From a bacterium 1XD42-54 (GTDB lineage: Bacteria; Bacillota; Clostridia; Lachnospirales; Lachnospiraceae): 64,000 nucleotides of DNA. The stretch is from positions 62,001-126,000 of the forward strand of contig RAZH01000010.1 of assembly GCA_003612585.1 (NCBI GenBank), read 5' to 3'. The notes under the pieces were generated by a model. The model made no database searches, had not been told where the DNA came from, and saw only the letters and a list, made by a program, of their open reading frames with translations. The translations under genes and the position numbers were made by a program. Positions 27,531 through 37,028 of this stretch are shown here, piece by piece; the first letter of the stretch is position 1, and each line of letters starts with the position of its first letter.

Positions 27531-28274
27531 ATGAATCTGCTTGTAACAACTGCAAATTCCTTTTATGGCTACGGAGGCTACGGCGCATACCGTTATTTTG
27601 ACTGGACCTATCTGCTTGTCATAGCGGGTCTGCTTATTTCTATGATAGCTTCCGCAAATGTAAAAGGAACGTTTAACCGATATTCGAAGGTCCGCAGTAT
27701 GAGCGGTCTGACCGGAGCGATGGCGGCGCAGAAAGTGCTGCAGCTGTCCGGTATTCAGGATGTTCGGATCGAGCATATTTCCGGAAATCTGACAGACCAT
27801 TATGATCCAAGGACAAAAGTCTTGCGGCTGTCTGACAGTACGTACAGCTCCAATTCCGTTGCGGCCGTCTGTGTTGCCGCTCATGAATGCGGTCATGCGA
27901 TTCAGCATCAGAAAAGTTATGGTCCGCTGGTACTTCGGAGCACTCTGGTTCCGGCTGCGAATCTTGGCTCAACGTTGGCGTGGCCGGTGTTTCTGATGGG
28001 GCTTATTTTTTCGATGCGCCCGCTTCTTACTGTCGGAATTGTTTTATTTTCTCTGGCAGTTCTTTTTCAGCTGGTCACACTTCCGGTTGAGTTCAACGCT
28101 TCCTCAAGAGCGCTTAAAGTTCTGGAAAATGGGGGCATTCTTGGTGATACAGAGCTTGCCGGGGGTAAAAAAGTGCTCGGAGCGGCAGCGCTGACCTATG
28201 TGGCCAGTCTTGCGGCATCCATTCTTCAGCTTCTGCGGCTGATTATTCTTGCGGGAGGAAGAGATCGTGACTAA
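27531..28274 (+). CDS. YugP-family membrane zinc metallopeptidase
   Basis: A 247-residue membrane protein with a Gly/Tyr-rich N-terminus (YGYGGYGAYRYFDWTY), a first helix, the zinc-binding HExxH-like motif AAHECGHAIQHQ (near residue 123), and three further hydrophobic helices. This is the neutral zinc metallopeptidase family of Bacillus YugP. Its substrate is not known. It sits between fmt and rsmB, in an operon otherwise made of translation genes, as in many Clostridia. ATG follows AAAGGAGC. The end overlaps the rsmB start by 8 bases. Confidence 0.88.
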   Translation: MNLLVTTANSFYGYGGYGAYRYFDWTYLLVIAGLLISMIASANVKGTFNRYSKVRSMSGLTGAMAAQKVLQLSGIQDVRIEHISGNLTDHYDPRTKVLRLSDSTYSSNSVAAVCVAAHECGHAIQHQKSYGPLVLRSTLVPAANLGSTLAWPVFLMGLIFSMRPLLTVGIVLFSLAVLFQLVTLPVEFNASSRALKVLENGGILGDTELAGGKKVLGAAALTYVASLAASILQLLRLIILAGGRDRD

Positions 28275-29649
28275 ACCTCTGAACATAAGAGAAATTGCGC
28301 TGGAAATTCTGATGGAGATCACAGAAGAGCAAGCTTACAGTCATGTGGTGATGAGACAGGTTCTGGAAAAATATCAGTATCTTGAGAAACGAGACCGCGC
28401 ATTTATTACAAGATGCGTGGAGGGGACACTTGAGCATATGATTCAGATGGATTATATCATCGAACAGTTTTCCAATGTTCCGGTCTATAATATGAAACCA
28501 CTGATCCGCAATCTTCTGCGCATGTCTGTTTATCAGATGAAATACATGGACAGTGTGCCAGATTCTGCCGTCTGTAATGAAGCTGTGCGGCTTGCTCAGC
28601 GCAGAGGATTTTATAATTTAAAAGGATTTGTAAATGGGGTGCTGCGCAGTACTGCGCGCAGGCTTGGACAGGTGTGCTATCCGGATCCGAAGATGGAGCC
28701 GTTGCATTATCTGTCTGTGAAATATTCATTCCCGATCTGGATGCTGGATAAATGGGTGGCACAGTTCGGGTACGAGACGACGGAAAAAATCTGCCGGGAT
28801 ACCCATATGGAAAAGCAGACCGTGGTGCGCTGCAATCTGTCCAAAGCCTCCCGCGAGGAGATTATCCGGGAGCTTGAAGAACAGGGGATTCGGACAGAAC
28901 CGCATCCATATTTGGATTATGCGCTAAAAATTTCCGGTTATAATTATATAAAGGCGATCTCAGCGTTCAAAAAAGGCTGGATTCAGGTGCAGGATATCAG
29001 TTCCATGCTGGTTGCTGAGGTTGCAGCACCGAATTGGGGCGATACGTGTTTTGATGTATGCGCGGCGCCAGGGGGCAAAAGCCTGCACGTAGCTGAAAAA
29101 CTGATGGGAAGCGGCTGTGTGGAAGCGCGAGATGTTTCCGAATATAAGGTAAAACTGATGCAGGAAAATATTGACCGCATTGGGGCCATCAATATTCAGG
29201 CTGTTTTGAAGGATGCGACCGTGCGTGACGAAGCGTCGGTCCAAAAGGCCGACATTGTCCTGGCCGATGTGCCGTGTTCCGGGCTTGGAGTAATTGGCAA
29301 AAAGCAGGATATTAAGTATAAAATGTCGGAGAAGCAACAGCAGGATATTATCCGATTGCAAAGACGGATTCTTTCTGCTGTACAGGAGTATGTAAAGCCG
29401 GGCGGCGTGCTGATTTACAGTACGTGTACGATCGGAGCTGATGAGAATCAGTACAATATTAAATGGTTTCTTGACAATTTTCCGTTTCATTTGGAAAGTA
29501 TTGATCCGTATATCTGTGACGAATTAAAAGGTAGAACGACAGGGGGAGGCTATATTCAGCTTCTTCCGGGCCTGCATCAGTCGGATGGATTTTTTATTGC
29601 AAGGCTGCGCCGCGAAGAGGAGAGCAGAGCCGCGTTCGAAGAAGGATAA
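28267..29649 (+). CDS. rsmB: 16S rRNA (cytosine-967-C5)-methyltransferase
   Basis: Methylates C967 of 16S rRNA. The N-terminal NusB-like domain (REIALEILMEITEEQAYSHV) is followed by the SAM-binding domain with DVCAAPGGKSLH, and the catalytic ADVPCSGLG and STCTI motifs holding the two Cys of m5C enzymes. About 460 residues. GTG 28267 is chosen since GGGAGGAAG lies 7 nt ahead; the earlier in-frame TTG sits within that site. It overlaps yugP and is followed by rlmN after 12 bp. Confidence 0.94.
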   Translation: MTKPLNIREIALEILMEITEEQAYSHVVMRQVLEKYQYLEKRDRAFITRCVEGTLEHMIQMDYIIEQFSNVPVYNMKPLIRNLLRMSVYQMKYMDSVPDSAVCNEAVRLAQRRGFYNLKGFVNGVLRSTARRLGQVCYPDPKMEPLHYLSVKYSFPIWMLDKWVAQFGYETTEKICRDTHMEKQTVVRCNLSKASREEIIRELEEQGIRTEPHPYLDYALKISGYNYIKAISAFKKGWIQVQDISSMLVAEVAAPNWGDTCFDVCAAPGGKSLHVAEKLMGSGCVEARDVSEYKVKLMQENIDRIGAINIQAVLKDATVRDEASVQKADIVLADVPCSGLGVIGKKQDIKYKMSEKQQQDIIRLQRRILSAVQEYVKPGGVLIYSTCTIGADENQYNIKWFLDNFPFHLESIDPYICDELKGRTTGGGYIQLLPGLHQSDGFFIARLRREEESRAAFEEG

Positions 29650-29661
29650 AGGACAGCAAAC

Positions 29662-30717
29662 ATGGATGAGAGAGATATCAGATCTTATACGTATGAAGAA
29701 GTACAGCTGGCGCTCGCTGGGATGGGAGAAAAACCGTTTCGGGCGAAGCAGCTGTATCAGTGGATGCATGAAAAACTGGCGACAGGTTTTGAGGAGATGA
29801 CAAATCTTCCCGGGAGCCTGAGAGACAGATTGGCTGAACGTTTTACCTATACGTCTTTGGACATGGTAGAACGCATGGTTTCAGAGCTGGATGGCACAGA
29901 AAAGTATCTGTTTCGCCTTTCGGACGGAAATGTGATTGAAAGTGTGCTGATGCGTTACCATCACGGAAATTCTGTCTGTATTTCCTCTCAGGCCGGATGC
30001 AGGATGGGATGCCGCTTCTGTGCGTCGACGCTTGGCGGCCTTACGCGAAATCTTCTGCCATCCGAGATGCTCGGTCAGATATATCAGATTCAGAGGCTGT
30101 CCGGGGAGCGCGTATCAAATCTTGTGGTTATGGGGACCGGAGAGCCGCTTGACAATTACGAGAACCTGCTGCGGTTTCTCAGGTTGCTGACCGACGAACA
30201 TGGATTACATATCAGCCAGCGGAATGTGACGGTATCTACCTGTGGTATTGTAGAAAATATCCGCCGTCTGGCAGATGAAAAAATGCAGATTACGCTGGCG
30301 CTCTCTCTGCATGCATCGAGTCAGGAAAAGCGCAAAGAACTGATGCCGATTGCATATAAATATGAATTGAAGGATGTACTAGATGCCTGTCGTTATTATT
30401 TTGCGCAGACAGGCCGAAGGATTACGTTTGAATATAGTCTGGTAGCAGGAGTAAATGATACGGCAAAAGACGCGGCGGAGCTGGGGGCTTTGATCTCGGG
30501 AATCAATTGTCATGTGAACCTGATTCCAGTTAATCCAATTAAAGAGCGCAGTTACAGTCAGCCGGACCGAAGTGCTGTGGAGGCGTTCAAAAATAAACTT
30601 GAAAAATATCGGATAAATGTTACTATTAGAAGAGAAATGGGCCGTGATATAGGCGGGGCCTGCGGCCAGCTCAGAAAGAGTTATATCGAGGAACAGAGAA
30701 AGGAAACAGGAGTATGA
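29662..30717 (+). CDS. rlmN: 23S rRNA (adenine-2503-C2) / tRNA methyltransferase
   Basis: Radical-SAM enzyme that methylates A2503 of 23S rRNA. The CxxxCxxC cluster motif is in SQAGCRMGCRFCAST (near residue 110). The methyl-carrying Cys near the end is in DIGGACGQLR. 351 residues, normal. The N-terminal helical domain (FRAKQLYQWMHEKL) matches the family. The stop overlaps the prpC ATG (ATGA), so these are translated together. Confidence 0.96.
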   Translation: MDERDIRSYTYEEVQLALAGMGEKPFRAKQLYQWMHEKLATGFEEMTNLPGSLRDRLAERFTYTSLDMVERMVSELDGTEKYLFRLSDGNVIESVLMRYHHGNSVCISSQAGCRMGCRFCASTLGGLTRNLLPSEMLGQIYQIQRLSGERVSNLVVMGTGEPLDNYENLLRFLRLLTDEHGLHISQRNVTVSTCGIVENIRRLADEKMQITLALSLHASSQEKRKELMPIAYKYELKDVLDACRYYFAQTGRRITFEYSLVAGVNDTAKDAAELGALISGINCHVNLIPVNPIKERSYSQPDRSAVEAFKNKLEKYRINVTIRREMGRDIGGACGQLRKSYIEEQRKETGV

Positions 30718-31433
30718 AGACGTATAGCATTACAGATATCGGCAAGAGACGTTCTGTCAATCAGGACTTTGTCTATGCCTCCGACCAGCCGGTTGGGAAT
30801 CTGTCCAATATGCTGATTGTGGCGGACGGCATGGGTGGCCATAATGCGGGAGACCTGGCATCGCGCTATACCGTCGAATCTATGGTTGACTATATTGAAA
30901 ATGCCAGGGAGCAAAGGCCGATTCCGCTGCTGAGCGAGTCCATCCACCATGCAAATGAGCTGGTAATGGAGAAAGCAAAAACAGACCGGGCGCTGGAAGG
31001 TATGGGAACTACTGTTGTGGCGGCTACCATAAAGGATGATTATTTGTACGTGGCCAATGTAGGTGACAGCAGGCTATATCTGATTGATCAGGAAATTGAG
31101 CAGATCACAAGAGACCATTCTCTTGTGGAAGAGATGATTCGCGTTGGCGAGCTTCAGAGAAAGGATGCAAGAAGCCACCCGGACCGGAATATTATTACAA
31201 GAGCGATTGGCGCCAGAGCCCCGGTCAAGGTTGATTTTTTTGACGTGAAGCTGGAGCAGGGAGATAAGATCCTTCTGTGCTCTGACGGGCTGACGAACAT
31301 GGTCGAAGACGAAGACATTTTATATATTGTGAAAAAGAGCGCCTCACTGAAGGAGGCGGCGCAGCGTCTGATTACAGAGGCGAATAAGAATGGCGGAAAA
31401 GACAACATTTCAGTAGTCCTTGCTGAATTTTAA
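30714..31433 (+). CDS. prpC: PP2C-type Ser/Thr protein phosphatase
   Basis: Reverses phosphorylation by the PrkC kinase encoded next. The 239-residue sequence has the PP2C metal-binding motifs: NQDFVY, ADGMGGHNAGDLAS, NVGDSRLYL, CSDGLTNMV and GGKDNISVVL. Length is normal for bacterial Stp/PrpC. It starts in an ATGA overlap with rlmN, and the kinase follows 16 bp later. This pair controls wall synthesis and spore germination in other Firmicutes. Confidence 0.95.
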   Translation: MKTYSITDIGKRRSVNQDFVYASDQPVGNLSNMLIVADGMGGHNAGDLASRYTVESMVDYIENAREQRPIPLLSESIHHANELVMEKAKTDRALEGMGTTVVAATIKDDYLYVANVGDSRLYLIDQEIEQITRDHSLVEEMIRVGELQRKDARSHPDRNIITRAIGARAPVKVDFFDVKLEQGDKILLCSDGLTNMVEDEDILYIVKKSASLKEAAQRLITEANKNGGKDNISVVLAEF

Positions 31434-31449
31434 CGGACGGGGTATTTAT

Positions 31450-33813
31450 ATGTTAAAAGTCGGAATGTTTATTCAAAACAGATATGAAATTATATCCCGT
31501 ATCGGATCGGGCGGGATGGCTGACGTTTATAAAGCAAAAGACCATAAATTAAATCGTTTTGTAGCTGTAAAGGTACTGAAAAAAGAGTTCCGGGATGACA
31601 AGGTATTTATTTCCAAGTTCCGGGTGGAGGCGCAGTCCGCCGCAGGCCTGGCGCATTCCAATATCGTGAATATTTACGATGTCGGCGAGGAGGCCGGTAT
31701 CTATTATATTGTGATGGAGCTGATCGAGGGGATTACTCTGAAAGAGTACATCAAAAACAAAGGGCATCTGTCCGTTCGAGAGGCGACAAGCATCGCGCTG
31801 CAGATTTCAGCAGGACTGGAGGCAGCGCACAACAATGGCATTATTCACAGAGATGTGAAGCCGCAGAATATCATGATTTCCACAGACGGAAAGGTTAAGG
31901 TGGCTGATTTTGGTATTGCGCGTGCAGTGACGACAAATACTGCCAATTCTGCTGCGATGGGGTCTGTGCATTACAGTTCTCCGGAGCAGTCCAGGGGTGG
32001 TTACAGCGATGAGAAGAGTGATATTTATTCGCTTGGTATTACGATGTATGAGATGCTGACGGGCTGTGTGCCATTTGACGGCGATACGGCAGTGGCGGTG
32101 GCGATTCGTCATTTGCAGGAAGAAATTCATGGACCGGCAGAAATTGTTCCGGAGATTTCCTACAGCACCAATCAGATCGTATTGAAATGCACGCAGAAAA
32201 ACCCGGATCGCCGTTATGCCAATATGACGGAGCTGATTCGCGATCTGCGCGAGTCTCTCGTAAATCCGGAGGGGGATTTTGTTGTACGTGCGGAAGAGGG
32301 GCATGCAGTAAAAGCAAAAGAGAAAACTGCGCCTTCGCGTGAACCGGGGCAGGGAGGGGCAGAGGCGAAAATGCCTGCCTATGATGAGACGCTTGATGTG
32401 GGAGCGGCAGCCAACCTCCATATGCAAAACAACGGTCCTGCGACTAACCGGGCTTATCAGCCGGGAAGCTATTATCAGAAAAGCACATACCAGGAAGTAC
32501 GTCTGGATCGTTCAGAGGGTCCGGACGGAGGCTCATGGGAGGAGGATCTGGATCAGGAGCGGAGTACCAGAGAGTACGATCCGTATTTTGACGCATATGA
32601 CAATCCGGATGACTACGCGATTCGGGATGGCGGTTATAAGCTTGACGAAGGGTTTGCGCCGAAAAAGGAAAAACGCAGGGATGATTCGGATATCGGACTG
32701 AATCCGCGCCTGGAAAAGGCAGTTACCGTTGGCGGTATCATTGTTGCGGTGATTATAGGTTGTGTATTTCTGGTGCTGCTTGCGAACGCTTTTGGATTGT
32801 TCAATTTTAGAAAAAAACCAACGCAGACAGAGCCTGCAACAGAACAGATGACCCAGACAGAAGCAGTGCAGAACGTATCTGTGCCGAAAATAGACGGAAA
32901 GACAGAAAAAGAAGCCCTTGATCTGCTGGCAAGCTTTGGCCTGCCTGGAAAGAAGATGGGCGAGGGAAAGGCAGAAGGCTATTTGCCGGGACAGGTGTAT
33001 AATCAAAGTCCAAAGGCCGGAGAGATGGTAGCGCAGGGAAGTACGGTCAGCTATCAGGTTGTGGAAGAAGAGGAGATTGTTCTTTCAGATCTGAGCAATC
33101 AGGAGCAGAACCAGGCACAGGCATTTTTGCTGACGCAGGGCCTCAAATGTGAGATTGATACGTCCAGGCAGAGCGATACAATTGAGTATGGCCGTGTCAT
33201 TACGACAGAACCGGGAGCAGGAGCAAAAGTAAAACCAGGAGATACCGTGAAGCTGTTTGTAAGTCAGGCTCCCCAGACAGAGCCGGAATATGTTCAGGTG
33301 CGTGATCTGTATTATTATTCCAAAGAGGTTGCGACAGAGGCTTTGGAGCTTCAGGGTTTTATTCCTGCATATGATTATGAGCCGAACAATGCGGGCGTGC
33401 CGGATGGATGGGTAATCCGCAGTGAACCGGCAGGCGGTGAGCAGGCAGCCAAAGGTTCTACCGTAACTTTGATTATCAGTACAGGGCCAGGGGAGATGCC
33501 GGACGGTGATGACAACATCACCTTTTCGAATGAAGGAGCAAATACTACTGACACTGCTGGGACGTGGAGGTGTAATGCATCTCTGGATTCCCCGGCGGGT
33601 TACAACGGACAGCCGGTGCGTATCACTTTGAAGCAAAACGGCACTGAAACAACAGTTTTTGAGGGAACGACGACCTTCCCGTATTCTTTTGAGGTACAGG
33701 GAGCTTCCGGCGTGTCGGAAGGAACCGCGTATGTTTATCTGCTGGATCCGGGTACAAATGAGGTGACTAGCACGATTGAATATGCAGGAATTACGTTTAG
33801 TCAGGTGAATTGA
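31450..33813 (+). CDS. prkC: PASTA-domain Ser/Thr protein kinase
   Basis: Membrane kinase that senses muropeptides or lipid II outside the cell. Residues 10-275 form the kinase (GSGGMADVYKAKD, VAVKVL, HRDVKPQNIM, DFGIA, SPEQ). A Tyr/Asp-rich juxtamembrane linker leads to one transmembrane helix (about 424-447, IIVAVIIGCVFLVLLANAFG). Three PASTA domains follow (about 475-537, 542-605, 613-678). The last 110 residues are a beta-rich domain (VRITLKQNGTETTVFEG) beyond the PASTA units. I chose ATG 31450 since the kinase pattern starts right after and GGACGGGG precedes it. The rsgA start overlaps its stop. Confidence 0.95.
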   Translation: MLKVGMFIQNRYEIISRIGSGGMADVYKAKDHKLNRFVAVKVLKKEFRDDKVFISKFRVEAQSAAGLAHSNIVNIYDVGEEAGIYYIVMELIEGITLKEYIKNKGHLSVREATSIALQISAGLEAAHNNGIIHRDVKPQNIMISTDGKVKVADFGIARAVTTNTANSAAMGSVHYSSPEQSRGGYSDEKSDIYSLGITMYEMLTGCVPFDGDTAVAVAIRHLQEEIHGPAEIVPEISYSTNQIVLKCTQKNPDRRYANMTELIRDLRESLVNPEGDFVVRAEEGHAVKAKEKTAPSREPGQGGAEAKMPAYDETLDVGAAANLHMQNNGPATNRAYQPGSYYQKSTYQEVRLDRSEGPDGGSWEEDLDQERSTREYDPYFDAYDNPDDYAIRDGGYKLDEGFAPKKEKRRDDSDIGLNPRLEKAVTVGGIIVAVIIGCVFLVLLANAFGLFNFRKKPTQTEPATEQMTQTEAVQNVSVPKIDGKTEKEALDLLASFGLPGKKMGEGKAEGYLPGQVYNQSPKAGEMVAQGSTVSYQVVEEEEIVLSDLSNQEQNQAQAFLLTQGLKCEIDTSRQSDTIEYGRVITTEPGAGAKVKPGDTVKLFVSQAPQTEPEYVQVRDLYYYSKEVATEALELQGFIPAYDYEPNNAGVPDGWVIRSEPAGGEQAAKGSTVTLIISTGPGEMPDGDDNITFSNEGANTTDTAGTWRCNASLDSPAGYNGQPVRITLKQNGTETTVFEGTTTFPYSFEVQGASGVSEGTAYVYLLDPGTNEVTSTIEYAGITFSQVN

Positions 33814-34691
33814 TGCAGGGAAAAATTATCAGAGGTGTCGGTGGCTTCTACTATGTACATGCGGAAGATGATGCCGTCTATGAGTGCAGGGCAAAAGGGA
33901 TTTTCCGAAAAGATAAAAAGAAACCGCTGGTGGGAGACAATGTGGAAATTTCTGTGCTCGACGAAGAACAGAAAACAGGAAATGTAGATGAGATTCTTCC
34001 CAGGAAAAATGCCCTGGTACGCCCTGCTGCGGCAAACGTAGATCAGGCGCTCGTGGTATTTGCAGTGACAAGTCCAAGTCCGAACCTGAATCTGCTTGAC
34101 CGTTTTCTGATTTCGATGGAGCAGCAGCAGGTTCCGGTAATTATCTGTTTCAACAAAACAGATCTGGTGGAGAAAGCGTCGTTGTCAGAGCTCGCATTTT
34201 CCTATCGTTTGTGTGGCAGTGAGGTACGCTTTCTGAGTGTGGCAGAGCAGGAGGGGATTGAGGAGCTCCAGCAGCTTTTGGAAGGAAAAACGACAATTGT
34301 TGCAGGTCCGTCCGGTGTTGGAAAGTCCTCTCTGACGAATGCCCTTCAGTCTGAAGTCCGTATGGAGGTTGGCGAAATCAGTCGGAAGATTGATCGTGGA
34401 AAGCACACGACACGTCATACAGAGCTGATTGTGCTGCGGAAAAACACGTATTTTCTTGATACGCCTGGATTTAGCTCGTTGTACTTGGATGGTATTGCGT
34501 ATGAGGAACTCAAGAATTACTTTCCGGAATTTTCAAGTTATGAACCATATTGCCGTTTTCAGGGCTGTATGCATCTTATGGAGCCGGATTGCGGCGTGAA
34601 AGAGGCGCTGGAAAAACACAGAATTTCCAGAACGAGATATGAGAACTATACGCTGCTTGCAGCAGAACTGAAGGATAAAAAGAAATACTGA
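33813..34691 (+). CDS. rsgA: Ribosome small-subunit-dependent GTPase A
   Basis: GTPase for late 30S assembly. It has an N-terminal OB fold, a circularly permuted GTPase domain (NKTD then GPSGVGKSSLTN, then DTPGFSS) and the C-terminal zinc site (CRFQGCMHLMEPDCGVK with a Cys-Cys-His-Cys pattern). 292 residues. ATG 33813 overlaps the prkC stop (TGATG). In many Firmicutes rpe and thiN follow; here the operon ends with a terminator instead. Confidence 0.95.
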   Translation: MQGKIIRGVGGFYYVHAEDDAVYECRAKGIFRKDKKKPLVGDNVEISVLDEEQKTGNVDEILPRKNALVRPAAANVDQALVVFAVTSPSPNLNLLDRFLISMEQQQVPVIICFNKTDLVEKASLSELAFSYRLCGSEVRFLSVAEQEGIEELQQLLEGKTTIVAGPSGVGKSSLTNALQSEVRMEVGEISRKIDRGKHTTRHTELIVLRKNTYFLDTPGFSSLYLDGIAYEELKNYFPEFSSYEPYCRFQGCMHLMEPDCGVKEALEKHRISRTRYENYTLLAAELKDKKKY

Positions 34692-34715
34692 AAAACAGGG
34701 AATGACACAAAAGAC

Positions 34716-34773
34716 AAACAGCCGTATATCGGTTTCTGTGTATAAGCAGGGCCGATTTGGGGCTGTTTTTATT
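34716..34773 (+). terminator. Rho-independent terminator after rsgA
   Basis: AAACAGCC (34716-34723) pairs with GGCTGTTT (34761-34768), with an inner pair ATCGG (34728-34732) and CCGAT (34752-34756), then a T-run. It closes the long priA-rsgA gene series. The rest of the 288-bp gap to ychF holds only a promoter. Confidence 0.85.
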
Positions 34774-34879
34774 TCAGTATACCAAATGTAGTGTTTACGG
34801 AGCTGTCAGTTTTCGAGTAAATTCTTCTTTTTTCTTATCCTGTTCGCGAATTGTGTCGAGCGATTTCTTTTCACGACTA

Positions 34880-34908
34880 TTGTTTCTTGTCGGTTTCTGT
34901 GCTAAACT
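34880..34908 (+). promoter_or_regulatory. Putative promoter for ychF
   Basis: TTGTTT (34880-34885), 17-bp spacer, TAAACT (34903-34908), 71 bp ahead of the start codon. Confidence 0.5.
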
Positions 34909-34979
34909 GTGACTTGCTGAGATAAAAAAAGGAAAAATACAGGAAAATGTAAATAGAAGAAAGAAATGGAGAGAAAAAC

Positions 34980-36077
34980 ATGAAATTAGGAATTGTTGGT
35001 CTGCCAAATGTAGGAAAAAGTACGTTGTTTAATTCTTTAACAAAAGCTGGAGCTGAGTCCGCGAATTATCCGTTTTGTACGATTGATCCGAACGTAGGTG
35101 TGGTTGCTGTGCCAGATGAAAGACTGCAGCTTTTAACGGATTTGTATCATTCTGAGAAGACTACGCCAGCTGTGATTGAATTTGTGGATATCGCAGGCCT
35201 TGTAAAGGGGGCTTCCAAAGGAGAGGGACTGGGCAATCAGTTTCTGGCAAATATAAGAGAAGTAGATGCAATTGTACATGTGGTTCGGTGTTTTGAGGAC
35301 ACAAACGTGATTCACGTAGATGGCAGCGTTGATCCGGTGCGCGATATTGAGACAATCAATCTGGAACTGATTTTTTCCGATCTGGAAATTTTGGAACGCC
35401 GAATTTCCAAGACTGCCCGTGCTGCGAGAAATGACAAGACGCAGGCAAAAGAGCTGGAACTTCTTCAGCGTTTAAAAGAGCATCTGGAAGCGGGTGAACT
35501 GGCGATTACTTACGAGACGGATGATGAGGACGAGCAGGCATGGCTTGCGGAATACAATCTCCTGACCGGCAAACCAGTTATTTTTGCTGCGAATGTTGCT
35601 GAAGATGATCTGGCAGATGACGGAGCTGAGAATCAATACGTGCAGGAAGTGCGTGAGTATGCAAAAAACAGTGCCAGCGAGGTATTTGTGATCTGTGCGC
35701 AGATTGAAGAGGAGATCTCAGAGCTGGATGACGATGAAAAACAGATGTTTCTCGAAGATCTGGGATTAAAAGAGTCCGGATTGGAGAAACTGATAAAGGC
35801 AAGCTACAGTCTTCTTGGCCTGTTGAGTTATCTGACGGCAGGCGAAAAGGAGACAAGGGCATGGACGATCAAAAAAGGAACGAAGGCTCCGCAGGCGGCC
35901 GGAAAGATTCATTCTGATTTCGAGCGCGGCTTTATCCGCGCGGAGGTTGTGAATTACCAAAATCTTCTGGACTGTGGCTCTTACGCAGCGGCGAAAGAAA
36001 AGGGGCTGGTAGGACTGGAAGGAAAAGATTACGTGGTAAAAGACGGCGACGTAATCCTGTTCCGTTTCAACGTGTGA
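34980..36077 (+). CDS. ychF: YchF/OLA1-family ribosome-associated ATPase
   Basis: Obg-related P-loop ATPase that binds ribosomes and affects oxidative-stress responses. Motifs: GLPNVGKSTLFNSLT at the start, the second switch region DIAGLVKGASKGEGLGNQFL, the altered specificity motif in the position of NKxD (FAANVAE), and a C-terminal TGS domain (RAWTIKKGTKAPQAAGKIH). 365 residues, normal. ATG follows AAATGGAGAG. It is a single-gene unit, or runs into lgt 51 bp later. Confidence 0.96.
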   Translation: MKLGIVGLPNVGKSTLFNSLTKAGAESANYPFCTIDPNVGVVAVPDERLQLLTDLYHSEKTTPAVIEFVDIAGLVKGASKGEGLGNQFLANIREVDAIVHVVRCFEDTNVIHVDGSVDPVRDIETINLELIFSDLEILERRISKTARAARNDKTQAKELELLQRLKEHLEAGELAITYETDDEDEQAWLAEYNLLTGKPVIFAANVAEDDLADDGAENQYVQEVREYAKNSASEVFVICAQIEEEISELDDDEKQMFLEDLGLKESGLEKLIKASYSLLGLLSYLTAGEKETRAWTIKKGTKAPQAAGKIHSDFERGFIRAEVVNYQNLLDCGSYAAAKEKGLVGLEGKDYVVKDGDVILFRFNV

Positions 36078-36128
36078 AAACAATGAGTGAAGCGCGTTTT
36101 TACACAGGTAAAAGCAAAGGAGGATTTT

Positions 36129-37028
36129 ATGGAGGGCATGATCCGTTTTCCGCATCTGGGGATTACGCTGGAGCATGTGATAAAGTCGATTTCCATCGGT
36201 AATTTTGAGATCGCCTGCTACGGAATTGTGCTGGCAGCGGCGATGGTGACAGGGCTTCTGATCGCCATGAAAGTTGCGGATACGACGGGACAGCGAGGAG
36301 ACGATTACTTTGATCTTGGACTCATTGCGATTGTGATATCCGTGATCTGTGCGCGTGTCTATTATGTTGCGTTCTCCTGGGATTACTATCGGGAGCATTT
36401 GACCGAGATTTTTAATCTGCGTCTCGGGGGCCTGGCTATCTATGGCGGGGTGATCGGAGGGGGAGCGACGGTATTTGTGTTTGCCCGTATCCGAAAACTT
36501 TCCTGGAAAAAATTGCTGGACACCGCAGTGATTGGCCTCGTGTGGGGGCAAATGGTCGGAAGGTGGGGGAATTTTTTCAACCGGGAGGCGTTCGGGGATT
36601 ACACGGATAATCTTCTGGCCATGCAGATTCCGGTATCAGATGTCCGAGCATATGAAATTACTGAAAAAATGAGGGAACATTTGCAGACGGTTGACGGAGT
36701 TCCCTGTATTCAGGTACATCCCACTTTTTTGTATGAATCTCTGTGGAATCTGTGCCTGGTTATTCTGCTGGTATATCTGACATACCGGCTGAAAGAGCGG
36801 TTTGAAGGTCAGATTTTCCTGTTTTATCTGCTGTTTTATGGAATTGGGAGGTTCTGGATCGAGGGATTGCGCACGGATCAGCTTCTTGTGCCAGGCACAA
36901 AGATCGCTGTTTCCCAGGTTTTGTCCGGCGTGTTTGTAATCGTTTCCCTCGTACTGCTTGTTGTGGGGAAAAAGAGGAAAGGAACAAAGGAATATGACGG
37001 CAAAGGAACAGTTGATGCATCACATTGA
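36129..37028 (+). CDS. lgt: Prolipoprotein diacylglyceryl transferase
   Basis: Membrane enzyme that attaches diacylglycerol from phosphatidylglycerol to the lipobox Cys of lipoproteins. About 299 residues with seven hydrophobic helices. Signature motifs: LGGLAIYGGVIGG (His of other Lgt proteins replaced by Tyr in the 'YGG' form seen in Firmicutes), WGQMVGRWGNFFNREAFG, and HPTFLYESLWNL, plus GRFWIEGLRTDQL. ATG 36129 follows AAAGGAGG; the longer frame has no ribosome site. Its last 35 bases overlap a small Spo0E-like gene. Confidence 0.95.
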   Translation: MEGMIRFPHLGITLEHVIKSISIGNFEIACYGIVLAAAMVTGLLIAMKVADTTGQRGDDYFDLGLIAIVISVICARVYYVAFSWDYYREHLTEIFNLRLGGLAIYGGVIGGGATVFVFARIRKLSWKKLLDTAVIGLVWGQMVGRWGNFFNREAFGDYTDNLLAMQIPVSDVRAYEITEKMREHLQTVDGVPCIQVHPTFLYESLWNLCLVILLVYLTYRLKERFEGQIFLFYLLFYGIGRFWIEGLRTDQLLVPGTKIAVSQVLSGVFVIVSLVLLVVGKKRKGTKEYDGKGTVDASH

